A program made the translations under genes and the position numbers. DNA of 9,400 nt. It comes from an uncultured beta proteobacterium (GTDB lineage Bacteria > Pseudomonadota > Gammaproteobacteria > Burkholderiales > Rhodocyclaceae). Location: the NCBI GenBank assembly GCA_903932755.1, contig CAIZHL010000447.1:1-9400 (forward strand), read 5' to 3'. This document shows, piece after piece, positions 1-6,535 of this stretch. The notes under the pieces were generated by a model. That model worked only from the letters and a program-made list of their open reading frames with translations. It was not told where the DNA came from and did no database searches. Numbering within the stretch: position 1 is the first letter of the stretch; every line of letters begins with the position of its first letter.

Positions 1-341
1 ACGGCTACCCGACGCTGGACCTGACCGACGACGAACTGGCCAAGCTGCACATTCGTCATCTGGTCGGCGGTCATGCCGTACAAGTGAAGAACGAACTGAT
101 CTATCGCTTCGAGTTCCCCGAACGGCCGGGCGCGCTGATGCACTTTCTCAACAAGATGAGCGCCGGCTGGAACATCAGCCTGTTCCACTACCGCAACCAC
201 GGTGCCGACACCGGCCGCGTGCTGGTCGGCATGGAAGTGCCGCCGAAGGAAATGAAGGACTTTCGCGCCTTCCTCAAGAACCTGGATTACCGGTATTGGG
301 ATGAGTCGAAGAACCCGGCCTATCGCCTGTTCCTCGGCTGA
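1..341 (+). CDS. ilvA: Threonine ammonia-lyase, biosynthetic (3' end only; ACT-like regulatory domain)
   Basis: Only the last 112 codons are present; the first whole codon starts at base 3 and TGA ends at 341. The full enzyme is a PLP protein that deaminates threonine to 2-oxobutanoate, the first step of isoleucine synthesis, in the cytoplasm. The visible part is the C-terminal ACT-like regulatory domain, which in E. coli IlvA mediates isoleucine inhibition and valine activation. Diagnostic stretches are the FEFPERPGAL turn, the WNISLFHYRNHG strand (E. coli has WNISLFHYRSHG) and the terminal NPAYRLFLG. A GTG at 84 is internal and not a start, because the reading frame is open and homologous upstream of it (GYPTLDLTDDELAKLHIRHLVGG). 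The next gene begins 18 nt downstream on the same strand, so the two are probably cotranscribed. The catalytic domain lies outside the window and cannot be judged. The identification is firm. Confidence 0.96.
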   Translation, partial: GYPTLDLTDDELAKLHIRHLVGGHAVQVKNELIYRFEFPERPGALMHFLNKMSAGWNISLFHYRNHGADTGRVLVGMEVPPKEMKDFRAFLKNLDYRYWDESKNPAYRLFLG

Positions 342-356
342 GAGTTCACGAACTCT
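341..356. repeat. Perfect 7-bp inverted repeat between ilvA and the malY-like gene
   Basis: AGAGTTC-AC-GAACTCT is a perfect inverted repeat. It fills almost the whole 18-nt gap between the ilvA stop and the next ATG at 360 and ends 3 nt before that ATG. As RNA it would form a small hairpin with a CACG loop (6-bp stem). No Shine-Dalgarno sequence is visible in front of ATG 360, so the hairpin occupies the place where one is expected. It has no U-tract, so it is not a classical terminator. Whether it affects expression is unknown. Confidence 0.45.
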
Positions 357-359
357 GAA

Positions 360-1526
360 ATGAACTTCGACTTCGACGTTCCCATCGAGCGCGCCGGCAG
401 CGACTCGATGAAGTGGGCGAAGTACGCCGGGCGCGTGCCCGACGTCATCCCGCTGTGGGTCGCCGACATGGATTTCGCGGCGCCGCCGGCGGTGATCGAA
501 GCCCTGCGCCGGCGCGTCGATCACGGCGTGTTCGGCTACAACCAGCCCGCCGCAAGCCAGGTCGACGCCGTGCTCGGCTACCTCGAGCGGAACTTCGCCT
601 GGCGCATCGATCCGGCGTGGATCGTCTGGCTGCCGGGCCTGGTGTCGGGGCTCAACGTCGCCTGCCGCGCCGTCGGCGAAGCGGGCGACGCCGTGTTCAC
701 GGCGACGCCGATCTATCCGCCCTTCCTCTCGGCACCGGAATTTTCCGGCCGGCGTGCGGTCAGCGCGCCGCTGGTGCGCGATTCGACCGGCTGGCTGTGG
801 GACTTCCCCACCGTGGACGCCGTGCTGCGCACCAGCCGGGCCAAACTCTTCCTGCTTTGCCATCCGCACAATCCGACCGGGCGCGTGTGGAACGAGGACG
901 AACTGTGGCAGCTCGCGCTGCTCGCGGAAAAGCACGACCTGGTCATGTGCTCGGACGAAATCCACAACGGACTGGTGTTGTCGCCGCATCACCAGCACCG
1001 ACTTTTTGCCACGCTCAGCCCGGAACTGGCGGCGCGCTGCATCACGCTGATGGCGCCGTCCAAGACCTTCAACATTCCCGGCCTGGGCTGCGCCTTTGCC
1101 ATCATCTCCGACAGCGGCCTGCGGCGGAATTTCTGCCGGGCCATGCAGGGCATCGTGCCGCACGTCAATGCGCTCGGCATGGCGGCGACGGAAGCCGCGT
1201 TGAGCCTCTGCGACGACTGGCATGCGGCCCTGATCGACTACCTGCGCGGCAACGCGCGCGCCGTCGAACGCGCCGTGGCCGAGTTGCCCGGCCTCGACAT
1301 GCGTCCGGTGGAGGCGACTTACCTGGCCTGGATCGATGCCCGCGAGTTTGCGGCCGACAAAGGCATCGCCAACCCGGTGCAGTACTTCGAACAACATGGC
1401 CTGGGACTGTCCGACGGCGCCGATTTCGGTGCGCCGGGCTTTGTCCGCCTCAACTTCGGTACGCGCCGCGCGCTGCTCGAAGAAGCGCTGGAAAGACTCG
1501 CTCGGGCGATTCGCGGCCAGGCCTAG
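360..1526 (+). CDS. MalY/PatB-family PLP-dependent C-S lyase (putative cystathionine beta-lyase)
   Basis: A 388-residue class I/II fold aminotransferase-like protein of the MalY/PatB subgroup. Characterised members cleave cystathionine or other cysteine S-conjugates to a thiol, pyruvate and ammonia; some are involved in methionine synthesis, and MalY also modulates MalT. The family N-terminus is intact (DFDVPIERAGSDSMKW, then PLWVADMDF), which supports the ATG at 360 despite the lack of a visible ribosome binding site. PLP-site landmarks are PIYPPF with Tyr119, HPHNPTGR, SDEIHNGLVL with Asp199, the Schiff-base lysine Lys235 in APSKTFNIPGLG, and the carboxylate-binding Arg363 in FVRLNFGTRR. 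Length is normal for the family (about 390). It follows ilvA by 18 nt and probably shares its transcript. Its TAG stop overlaps the TAG of the convergent folate gene. Substrate cannot be decided from sequence: cystathionine beta-lyase is the default call, and an aminotransferase role is possible but less likely. Confidence 0.9.
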   Translation: MNFDFDVPIERAGSDSMKWAKYAGRVPDVIPLWVADMDFAAPPAVIEALRRRVDHGVFGYNQPAASQVDAVLGYLERNFAWRIDPAWIVWLPGLVSGLNVACRAVGEAGDAVFTATPIYPPFLSAPEFSGRRAVSAPLVRDSTGWLWDFPTVDAVLRTSRAKLFLLCHPHNPTGRVWNEDELWQLALLAEKHDLVMCSDEIHNGLVLSPHHQHRLFATLSPELAARCITLMAPSKTFNIPGLGCAFAIISDSGLRRNFCRAMQGIVPHVNALGMAATEAALSLCDDWHAALIDYLRGNARAVERAVAELPGLDMRPVEATYLAWIDAREFAADKGIANPVQYFEQHGLGLSDGADFGAPGFVRLNFGTRRALLEEALERLARAIRGQA

Positions 1527-2122
1527 GCGAAGCGCAGGACGCCGCATTCAGTAACCACGGCGTCAAGCCCGATGTCGTGTGCCCCGGGCCGGATGTCGGC
1601 GACGCGGCCGAGTTCGAAGCCGACGCCTATCGCCTGCGGGCGCGGAACCATCGCCGCCAGCGTGCGGTCGAAGTAACCGCCACCGTAGCCGAGGCGAAAG
1701 CCCTGTGCGTCGAAGGCCAGGAGCGGCAGCAGCACGATATCGGGGACGACGACAGCGCCGTCGGCCGGGATCGGGATGCCGTAGCGGTCGGCGCCCATTG
1801 TCGTGGAGGGCGACCACGCGCGAAAATCCATGGGTGCAGCGACGGCCGTGACGACCGGCATCGCGGCCTGCCAGCCGCGTTCGATCAGGCGGGTGGCCAG
1901 CGGACGCGCATCGAATTCGCCGCGCACCGGCGCGCAGAAAGCCATGGTTTGCGGTGCCAGCGGCAGCAGCAGCGCGGCCAGATGTTGCTCCAGTTTCACC
2001 GCCAGGGCGGCATGGGCGGCCGGATCGAGCGCCAGTCGCGCCGCCAGTTTTTCGCGGCGCAGCGCTGTACGAAAAACCCCCGGATCAGGGGCGTGTTCGG
2101 CAGACGGCGACAGGGGTTTCAT
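1523..2122 (-). CDS. 5-formyltetrahydrofolate cyclo-ligase
   Basis: A 199-residue cytoplasmic enzyme (YgfA/MTHFS family, EC 6.3.3.2) that uses ATP to convert 5-formyl-THF to 5,10-methenyl-THF. It returns the storage or inhibitory folate to the one-carbon pool. Landmarks are the N-terminal RTALRREKLAAR (residues 18-29, the conserved basic substrate/ATP-binding helix), GADRYGIPIP (110-119), the signature FDAQGFRLGYGGGYFDR (137-153) with its glycine-rich ATP/Mg loop, and the C-terminal HDIGLDAVVTE (182-192). Length is typical. The N-terminus is about 15 residues longer than in many relatives; the ATG at 2122 is the only good start before the conserved helix, but no Shine-Dalgarno sequence is visible. 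It is divergent from slt, with 40 nt between start codons. It is convergent with the C-S lyase, sharing a CTAG at the two stops. A 6S RNA often lies beside this gene in other proteobacteria, but there is no room for it here. Confidence 0.93.
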   Translation of the reverse strand: MKPLSPSAEHAPDPGVFRTALRREKLAARLALDPAAHAALAVKLEQHLAALLLPLAPQTMAFCAPVRGEFDARPLATRLIERGWQAAMPVVTAVAAPMDFRAWSPSTTMGADRYGIPIPADGAVVVPDIVLLPLLAFDAQGFRLGYGGGYFDRTLAAMVPRPQAIGVGFELGRVADIRPGAHDIGLDAVVTECGVLRFA

Positions 2123-2162
2123 GTGCTAACGTTGGAAGAGAGTGCTCACAGACAGACGCAGA
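2123..2162. promoter_or_regulatory. Short divergent intergenic region between folate cyclo-ligase and slt
   Basis: Only 40 nt separate the two divergent start codons, so at least one promoter must overlap coding sequence. On the minus strand, TATAGT (plus-strand 2167-2172, inside the slt signal-peptide codons) resembles a sigma70 -10 box and would give the cyclo-ligase a leader of roughly 35-40 nt. I see no acceptable -35 box upstream of it. On the plus strand, the purine-rich GGAAGAGA at 2134-2141 lies directly before a GTG at 2142 and could be a ribosome binding site for a longer slt start. Both assignments are weak. Confidence 0.25.
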
Positions 2163-4148
2163 ATGAACTATAAGCGTAAACCCTACCCCTCCCTGCTGCG
2201 GATTGTGCCGGCGATTTTTGCAGCTAGTGTTGCGCTGATGGCGCTTGCCTTGCCGCTGCCGGCCTTGGCAGCGCCTTCGACGGCGCAGGTCGAACGCGGC
2301 GACGCAGCCTTCCTCCTGGCGCGCGACGCCTTCCGCAACGGCGAGCGGGTGCGCCTCGGCCGCCAGTTGGCCCTGCTGCAGGGACATCCGTTGCAGCCGT
2401 GGGCGGAGTACTGGTCATTGCGCCTGCGCCTCGACGACGGCGACGCCGGCGGCGTGCCGGATTACCTCGGCCGCCATGCCGGCAGCTACCTCGCCGAGAA
2501 ATTGCGCGGCGACTGGTTGCGTGAATTGGGCAAGGCCGGCGACCGGGAAGCTTTCCAGCGCGAACTGCCGGCCCTGGTCCAGCCCGATACCGAAATTCGC
2601 TGCTACACCGCCCAGTTTGCCGACATGGACGACATGGTGCGCCCCTTGTGGAACAGCGGCCAGGACCTGCCGCGAGCCTGCGAGCGGCTGGTCGACCAGC
2701 TGGTGGCGGCCGGCGGCCTGACGGTGGAAGAGGTCTGGCAGCGCGTGCGGCGGCTGTTCGAGGCCAAGCGGGTCGGCGCCGCGCGCAATGCGGCCGCCTA
2801 CCTGCCGGCCGGCGAAGGCTTCGACGGGCGCGGCCTGGAATCGATCGCCCAGGCTCCGGCGCGCTACCTCGACAAGCTTGCGGCGGGTTTTGCCGGCAAG
2901 CGCGGCGGGCGCGAGACGGTGCTGTTCGCCGTGCAGCGCCAGGCGCGTAACGATCCCCAGGATGCGGCGATGCGCTTCGGGCGCATCGAAGCCCGCTTCA
3001 CCGACGAAGAGCGCGCCTACGCCTGGGGCCAGATCGCGCTGCAGGCGGCGCAGCGCCACCTGCCCGAGGCGCTGGCTTGGTACGGCAAGGCCGGTGCCAC
3101 CGCACTGTCCGAGGAGCAGATGGCCTGGCATGTCCGCGCCGCGCTGCGGGCGCACGACTGGAACGCCGTGCAGCGGGCGATCGCGGCGATGCCGCCGGCG
3201 CTCGCCGCGCAGCCGGACTGGACCTACTGGCAGGCACGCGCCCTGGCCGTTGGCGGCCGGACGGACGAGGCGCGCGCCCTCTACCTGAAGATCGGCCGCC
3301 AGCCGAATTTCTACGGCAACCTCGCCGACGAGGAACTCGGCCGCGTCGTCGAAGTGCCGCCGCGGGCGCCCGCACCGACCGCCGAGGAGTTGGCCGCGGC
3401 CAGCGCCAATCCGGGCTTCCAGCGTGCGCTGGCGCTGATCCGCGTCGACCTGCGCATCGAGGGCGTGCGCGAATGGGTCTGGTCGCTGCGCGGCATGGAT
3501 GACCGGGCGCTGCTCGCCGCCGCCGAGTTCGCGCAGAAGAACGAAATCTGGGATCGCGCCATCAACACCGCCGATCGCACGCTGGCGCAGCACAACTACA
3601 GCCTGCGCTACATCGCGCCCTTCAGCGACCGGGTGCGGCCCAAGGCCGACCAGCTGGCGCTGGACAACGGCTGGGTGTACGGCCTGATGCGGCAGGAGTC
3701 GCGCTTCATCATGAAAGCCAAGTCCTCGGTCGGCGCTCAGGGACTGATGCAGCTGATGCCGGCCACGGCGAAGTGGGTGGCGCAGAAGATCAAGTACGCC
3801 GAATTCCATCCGTCGCGCGTCACCGAAATGGACACCAACGTCACGCTGGGCACCAACTACATGAAGATGGTGCTCGATTCGCTGGACAACCATCCGGTGC
3901 TGGCCTCGGCGGCCTATAACGCCGGCCCCGGTCGCGCCCGCAAGTGGCGCGCCGAGCGGCCGCTGGAAGGCGCCATCTACGCCGAGACCATCCCCTTCAC
4001 CGAGACCCGCGACTACGTGAAAAAAGTCATGAGCAACGCGGTCTATTACAACACTCTGTTCGAAGGTCGGCCGCAATCCCTCAAGGGCCGGCTGGGCACC
4101 ATCCGCGCGCGCGGGCAGGGCGAAAGCGGAGTGGAGCAGTTGCCATGA
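2163..4148 (+). CDS. slt: Soluble lytic murein transglycosylase (Slt70-like)
   Basis: A 661-residue periplasmic enzyme that cleaves the MurNAc-GlcNAc bond of peptidoglycan with 1,6-anhydro ring formation. Residues 1 to about 36 are a signal peptide: a basic start (MNYKRKPYPSLLR), a hydrophobic core, and a probable cut after ALPLPALA. Residues of roughly 40-450 are Ala/Arg-rich helical repeats that match the U-shaped superhelical domain. The C-terminal lysozyme-like SLT domain carries the catalytic Glu512 in GLMRQESRF, followed by the family motifs GAQGLMQLMPATA, LGTNYM and AAYNAGPGRARKWR. The ATG at 2163 gives a compact signal peptide; a GTG at 2142 with a purine-rich run just before it would add MLTDRRR and cannot be excluded. 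Total length matches E. coli Slt (about 645). The TGA overlaps the ATG of the next gene (ATGA), so the two are translationally coupled. Confidence 0.94.
   Translation: MNYKRKPYPSLLRIVPAIFAASVALMALALPLPALAAPSTAQVERGDAAFLLARDAFRNGERVRLGRQLALLQGHPLQPWAEYWSLRLRLDDGDAGGVPDYLGRHAGSYLAEKLRGDWLRELGKAGDREAFQRELPALVQPDTEIRCYTAQFADMDDMVRPLWNSGQDLPRACERLVDQLVAAGGLTVEEVWQRVRRLFEAKRVGAARNAAAYLPAGEGFDGRGLESIAQAPARYLDKLAAGFAGKRGGRETVLFAVQRQARNDPQDAAMRFGRIEARFTDEERAYAWGQIALQAAQRHLPEALAWYGKAGATALSEEQMAWHVRAALRAHDWNAVQRAIAAMPPALAAQPDWTYWQARALAVGGRTDEARALYLKIGRQPNFYGNLADEELGRVVEVPPRAPAPTAEELAAASANPGFQRALALIRVDLRIEGVREWVWSLRGMDDRALLAAAEFAQKNEIWDRAINTADRTLAQHNYSLRYIAPFSDRVRPKADQLALDNGWVYGLMRQESRFIMKAKSSVGAQGLMQLMPATAKWVAQKIKYAEFHPSRVTEMDTNVTLGTNYMKMVLDSLDNHPVLASAAYNAGPGRARKWRAERPLEGAIYAETIPFTETRDYVKKVMSNAVYYNTLFEGRPQSLKGRLGTIRARGQGESGVEQLP
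4133..4136 (+). promoter_or_regulatory. Ribosome binding site for the NDUFA9-like reductase
   Basis: GGAG lies 8 nt before the ATG at 4145, inside the last codons of slt. It decides this start against in-frame upstream codons, because the same frame is open back into slt (an artificial ATG exists at 3944) but has no homology before 4145. Confidence 0.7.
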
Positions 4149-5056
4149 AAAACGTATTGCTTATCGGCGGCACCGGTTTTTTGGGTTCCGCCATCGTGCG
4201 CGAACTGGCGCGCCGTCCCGTCAGCGCCGACTTTTGCTTCACGCTGCCGACGCGGCGGCGCGATCACGCCAAGCATCTGCTGGTGCTGCCCACGGCGCAG
4301 GTGATCGATGCCGACGTGCATGATCCGGCGACGCTGGCGCAACTGATGGCCGGACAGGATGCGGTGATCAGCCTGGTCGGCGTATTGAAGGGTGGCGAAG
4401 GCGAGCCGTATGGAAAGGGCTTCGCCCGCGCCCATGTCGAGTTGCCGCGCAAGATCGCGGCGGCGGCCGGTGCCGCCGGCGTGCGCCGCGTGCTGCACGT
4501 CTCGGCGCTGCAGGCGGCGCCCGACGCGCCCTCCGGCTACCTGCGCTCCAAGGCGGACGGCGAGGCGGCGCTGCGTGAGGCCGGACTCGACCTGACGATC
4601 TTCCGTCCTTCGGTGATCTTCGGCCGCGGCGATGCCTTCCTCACGCTGTTCGCCAAAATGGCCAGGATCGCGCCCTTCTTTCCGCTGGCCGGCGCCGATG
4701 CGCGCTTCCAGCCGGTGTGGTTGGAGGACGTCGCCGCCACCGTCGCCGACAGCCTGCTGCGCGCCGACAGCATCGGCGCCACCTACGACTTGTGCGGCCC
4801 GACACAGTACAGCCTGCGCGAACTGGTCGGCTACGCGGCGGCGGTTTCCGGCCATCCGCGCGCCATCATCGGCCTCCCCGAAGCCATCGCCTGGCTGCAG
4901 GCCTGGGCCATGGAGTTCATTCCCAACGGCCCGATGACGCGCGACAACGTCCGCTCCATGCGCGTCGCCAGCATTTGCCACGGCGCCTGCAGCCTGCCCT
5001 TCGGCCGCGTCGCGACGGCGCTGGAAGCCGTCGCCCCAAGCTATCTGCGCAGCTGA
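4145..5056 (+). CDS. NAD(P)-binding atypical SDR, complex I NDUFA9-subunit-like family
   Basis: A 303-residue Rossmann-fold protein of the extended/atypical SDR class, closest in pattern to the bacterial proteins annotated as complex I NDUFA9 subunit family. The nucleotide-binding loop is GGTGFLG at residues 8-14. Ser120 (HVSAL), Tyr132 and Lys136 (YLRSK) preserve the SDR catalytic triad geometry. The family-typical C-terminal half is also present: FRPSVIFGRGDAFL, PVWLEDVAATV, YDLCGPTQYSLRELV, NGPMTRDNVRSM, and the ending LPFGRVATALEAVAPSYL. In eukaryotes NDUFA9 is an accessory subunit of NADH:quinone oxidoreductase that binds NADPH structurally; whether bacterial members associate with complex I or reduce a quinone or sugar substrate is not established. 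It has no signal peptide, so a cytoplasmic or membrane-peripheral location is likely. It is coupled to slt by a 4-nt overlap, and cca follows 12 nt later. Family call firm; function uncertain. Confidence 0.85.
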   Translation: MKNVLLIGGTGFLGSAIVRELARRPVSADFCFTLPTRRRDHAKHLLVLPTAQVIDADVHDPATLAQLMAGQDAVISLVGVLKGGEGEPYGKGFARAHVELPRKIAAAAGAAGVRRVLHVSALQAAPDAPSGYLRSKADGEAALREAGLDLTIFRPSVIFGRGDAFLTLFAKMARIAPFFPLAGADARFQPVWLEDVAATVADSLLRADSIGATYDLCGPTQYSLRELVGYAAAVSGHPRAIIGLPEAIAWLQAWAMEFIPNGPMTRDNVRSMRVASICHGACSLPFGRVATALEAVAPSYLRS

Positions 5057-5068
5057 TAGCGGCCGCCG

Positions 5069-6310
5069 ATGAAAACCTACGTCGTCGGCGGCGCGGTACG
5101 CGATGAACTGCTCGGTCTGGCCGTCAAGGATCGCGACTGGGTGGTCGTTGGCGCCACGCCCGAACAGATGCTGGCGCGCGGTTTCCAGCAGGTCGGGCGC
5201 GATTTTCCGGTCTTCCTCCATCCCGAAAGTCACGAGGAATACGCGCTGGCGCGCACCGAGCGCAAGACCGCGCCGGGTTACACCGGTTTCGTGGTGCACG
5301 CCTCGCCCGAGGTGAGCCTCGAAGACGACCTGCTGCGCCGCGACCTGACCATCAACGCCATCGCCCGGGACGAAGCGGGTCAACTCATCGATCCCCACGA
5401 CGGACGCGCCGACATCGCGGCGCGCGTGATGCGCCACGTCTCGCCGGCCTTCGCCGAGGATCCGGTGCGCATCCTGCGCGTGGCGCGTTTTTCCGCACGC
5501 TTCGCCGATTTTTCGGTGGCGCCGGAAACCATGGCATTGATGCGCGAGATGGTTGCCGCCGGCGAAGTCGACGCGCTGGTGCCCGAGCGGGTCTGGCAGG
5601 AACTGGCGCGCGGCCTGATGGAAGACAAGCCCTCGCGCATGTTCGAGGTGCTGCGCCAATGCGGCGCGCTGGCGCGCCTGCTGCCGGAAGTCGATGCCCT
5701 GTGGGGCGTGCCGCAGCGCGCCGACTACCATCCCGAAATCGACACCGGCGTGCATGTCATGATGGTGATCGACATGGCGGCGCGCCTCGGCGGTGCGCTG
5801 CCGGCGCGCTTTGCCGCGCTGACGCACGACCTGGGCAAGGCGCACACGCCGGCCGACATCCTGCCGCGCCACCACGGCCACGAAGCGAAAAGCGTGGTCC
5901 TGCTCGAAGCGGTTTGCGAACGGCTCAAGGTGCCGGTCGATTGCCGCGACGTCGGCCGCCTCACGGCGCGCTTCCACGGCGACATGCACCGCGTCGCCGA
6001 CTTGCGGCCGGAAACGCAACTGACCCTGCTCGAACGTTGCGATGCGCTGCGCCGTCCCGAGCGCTTCGAACTGATCCTGCTCGCCTGCGAGGCGGACTAC
6101 CGCGGCCGGTTGGGCTGGGAAGAGCGCGACTACGCGCAGGCCACGACGTGGCGGGCGGCGCTCGCGGCGGTGCGTGCGGTCGATGCGGGCGCCATTGCCG
6201 CGGCGACCACGGCTGCGAGCCGGGGCCAGGCGCCGGCGCCGGCCATCGCTGCCGCCATCGGCGCGGCGCGGCGGGATGCCTTGCGCGAGCTCAAAGCAGC
6301 CAGCCGATAA
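5069..6310 (+). CDS. cca: CCA-adding enzyme (tRNA nucleotidyltransferase with HD domain)
   Basis: A 413-residue class II CCA-adding enzyme, almost the same length as E. coli Cca (412). It adds or repairs the 3'-terminal CCA of tRNAs from CTP and ATP without a nucleic-acid template. The head domain has GGAVRDELL (residues 7-15) and the metal-binding pair Asp21/Asp23 in KDRDW. Next come [10 protein letters not shown] starting at Arg90, and [16 protein letters not shown] of the nucleotide-selecting neck. The C-terminal half carries an intact HD domain, with His229 in GVHVMM and His253-Asp254 in [11 protein letters not shown]. In the E. coli multifunctional enzyme this domain gives 2',3'-cyclic phosphodiesterase, 2'-nucleotidase and phosphatase activity. 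The last 50 residues are Ala-rich. The ATG at 5069 follows the reductase stop by 12 nt without a clear Shine-Dalgarno sequence, but N-terminal homology starts right there. The 3' end overlaps the convergent DUF2905 gene by 20 nt. Confidence 0.96.
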   Translation: MKTYVVGGAVRDELLGLAVKDRDWVVVGATPEQMLARGFQQVGRDFPVFLHPESHEEYALARTERKTAPGYTGFVVHASPEVSLEDDLLRRDLTINAIARDEAGQLIDPHDGRADIAARVMRHVSPAFAEDPVRILRVARFSARFADFSVAPETMALMREMVAAGEVDALVPERVWQELARGLMEDKPSRMFEVLRQCGALARLLPEVDALWGVPQRADYHPEIDTGVHVMMVIDMAARLGGALPARFAALTHDLGKAHTPADILPRHHGHEAKSVVLLEAVCERLKVPVDCRDVGRLTARFHGDMHRVADLRPETQLTLLERCDALRRPERFELILLACEADYRGRLGWEERDYAQATTWRAALAAVRAVDAGAIAAATTAASRGQAPAPAIAAAIGAARRDALRELKAASR

Positions 6311-6488
6311 GCGCGGCGACCAGCGAAAACAGGATCACCGAAGCGAAGGGGAAGGAATATTCCCGGCCGCGCAGGCGGAAGTGCAGGTCGCCCGGCAGCC
6401 GGCGCGGTCCCAGCATGCGGGTCAGGCGCGGCTGCAGCAGGCCGATGACGAAAACCGTCGCCACCAGGACAATCAACCATTTCAGCAT
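6291..6488 (-). CDS. DUF2905 family small membrane protein
   Basis: A 65-residue protein with two predicted membrane segments: residues 3-18 ([16 protein letters not shown]) and about 47-64 ([18 protein letters not shown]). Between them is a basic loop containing [20 protein letters not shown]. The LPGD motif followed by a short Phe/Tyr-rich strand and a second helix is the pattern of the DUF2905 family, whose function is unknown. Expected location is the inner membrane. I chose the ATG at 6488 because family members start directly before the first helix (MLKWL). An in-frame ATG at 6518 would add ten residues (MFNQFYRAPL), and the frame is open further upstream. The stop lies inside cca (20-nt tail-to-tail overlap). 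It is divergent from the alpha/beta hydrolase. Confidence 0.82.
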   Translation of the reverse strand: MLKWLIVLVATVFVIGLLQPRLTRMLGPRRLPGDLHFRLRGREYSFPFASVILFSLVAALIGWLL

Positions 6489-6535
6489 GAGTGGCGCGCG
6501 GTAGAATTGATTAAACATCAATCTTATCCCAGCCG
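6489..6535. promoter_or_regulatory. AT-rich divergent intergenic region with a 6-5-6 inverted repeat
   Basis: This 47-nt gap between two divergent genes is markedly more AT-rich than the surrounding DNA. It holds an inverted repeat, ATTGAT-TAAAC-ATCAAT (6506-6522), of the size and symmetry of a dimeric regulator site. Minus-strand TTTAAT (plus 6510-6515) is a 5/6 match to a -10 box facing the DUF2905 gene. Plus-strand TAGAAT (6502-6507) is a 5/6 match facing the hydrolase. No convincing -35 box accompanies either one. No Shine-Dalgarno sequence is visible before the hydrolase ATG. This is probably the promoter region of both genes; operator function is a guess. Confidence 0.35.

Noticed and set aside
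2123..2162. Possible 6S RNA (ssrS) next to the 5-formyl-THF cyclo-ligase gene
   Set aside because: This neighbour is common in proteobacteria, but the gap is only 40 nt and the other flank directly overlaps the C-S lyase gene.
413..2173. 586-codon plus-strand frame overlapping the C-S lyase and the antisense of the cyclo-ligase
   Set aside because: Arg/Pro-rich low-complexity translation spanning two convergent real genes, with no homology that I recognise. It is a shadow.
2415..4076. 553-codon open frame on the minus strand, antisense to slt
   Set aside because: Same pattern: Arg/His/Gln/Gly-rich translation with no domain, fully inside slt. It is a codon-bias shadow.
4046..6019. 657-codon open frame on the minus strand, antisense to the reductase and cca
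   Set aside because: Its translation is His/Arg/Ala-rich without any recognisable domain. It lies opposite two genes with full family motifs, and long antisense frames are expected at this GC content and codon phase.
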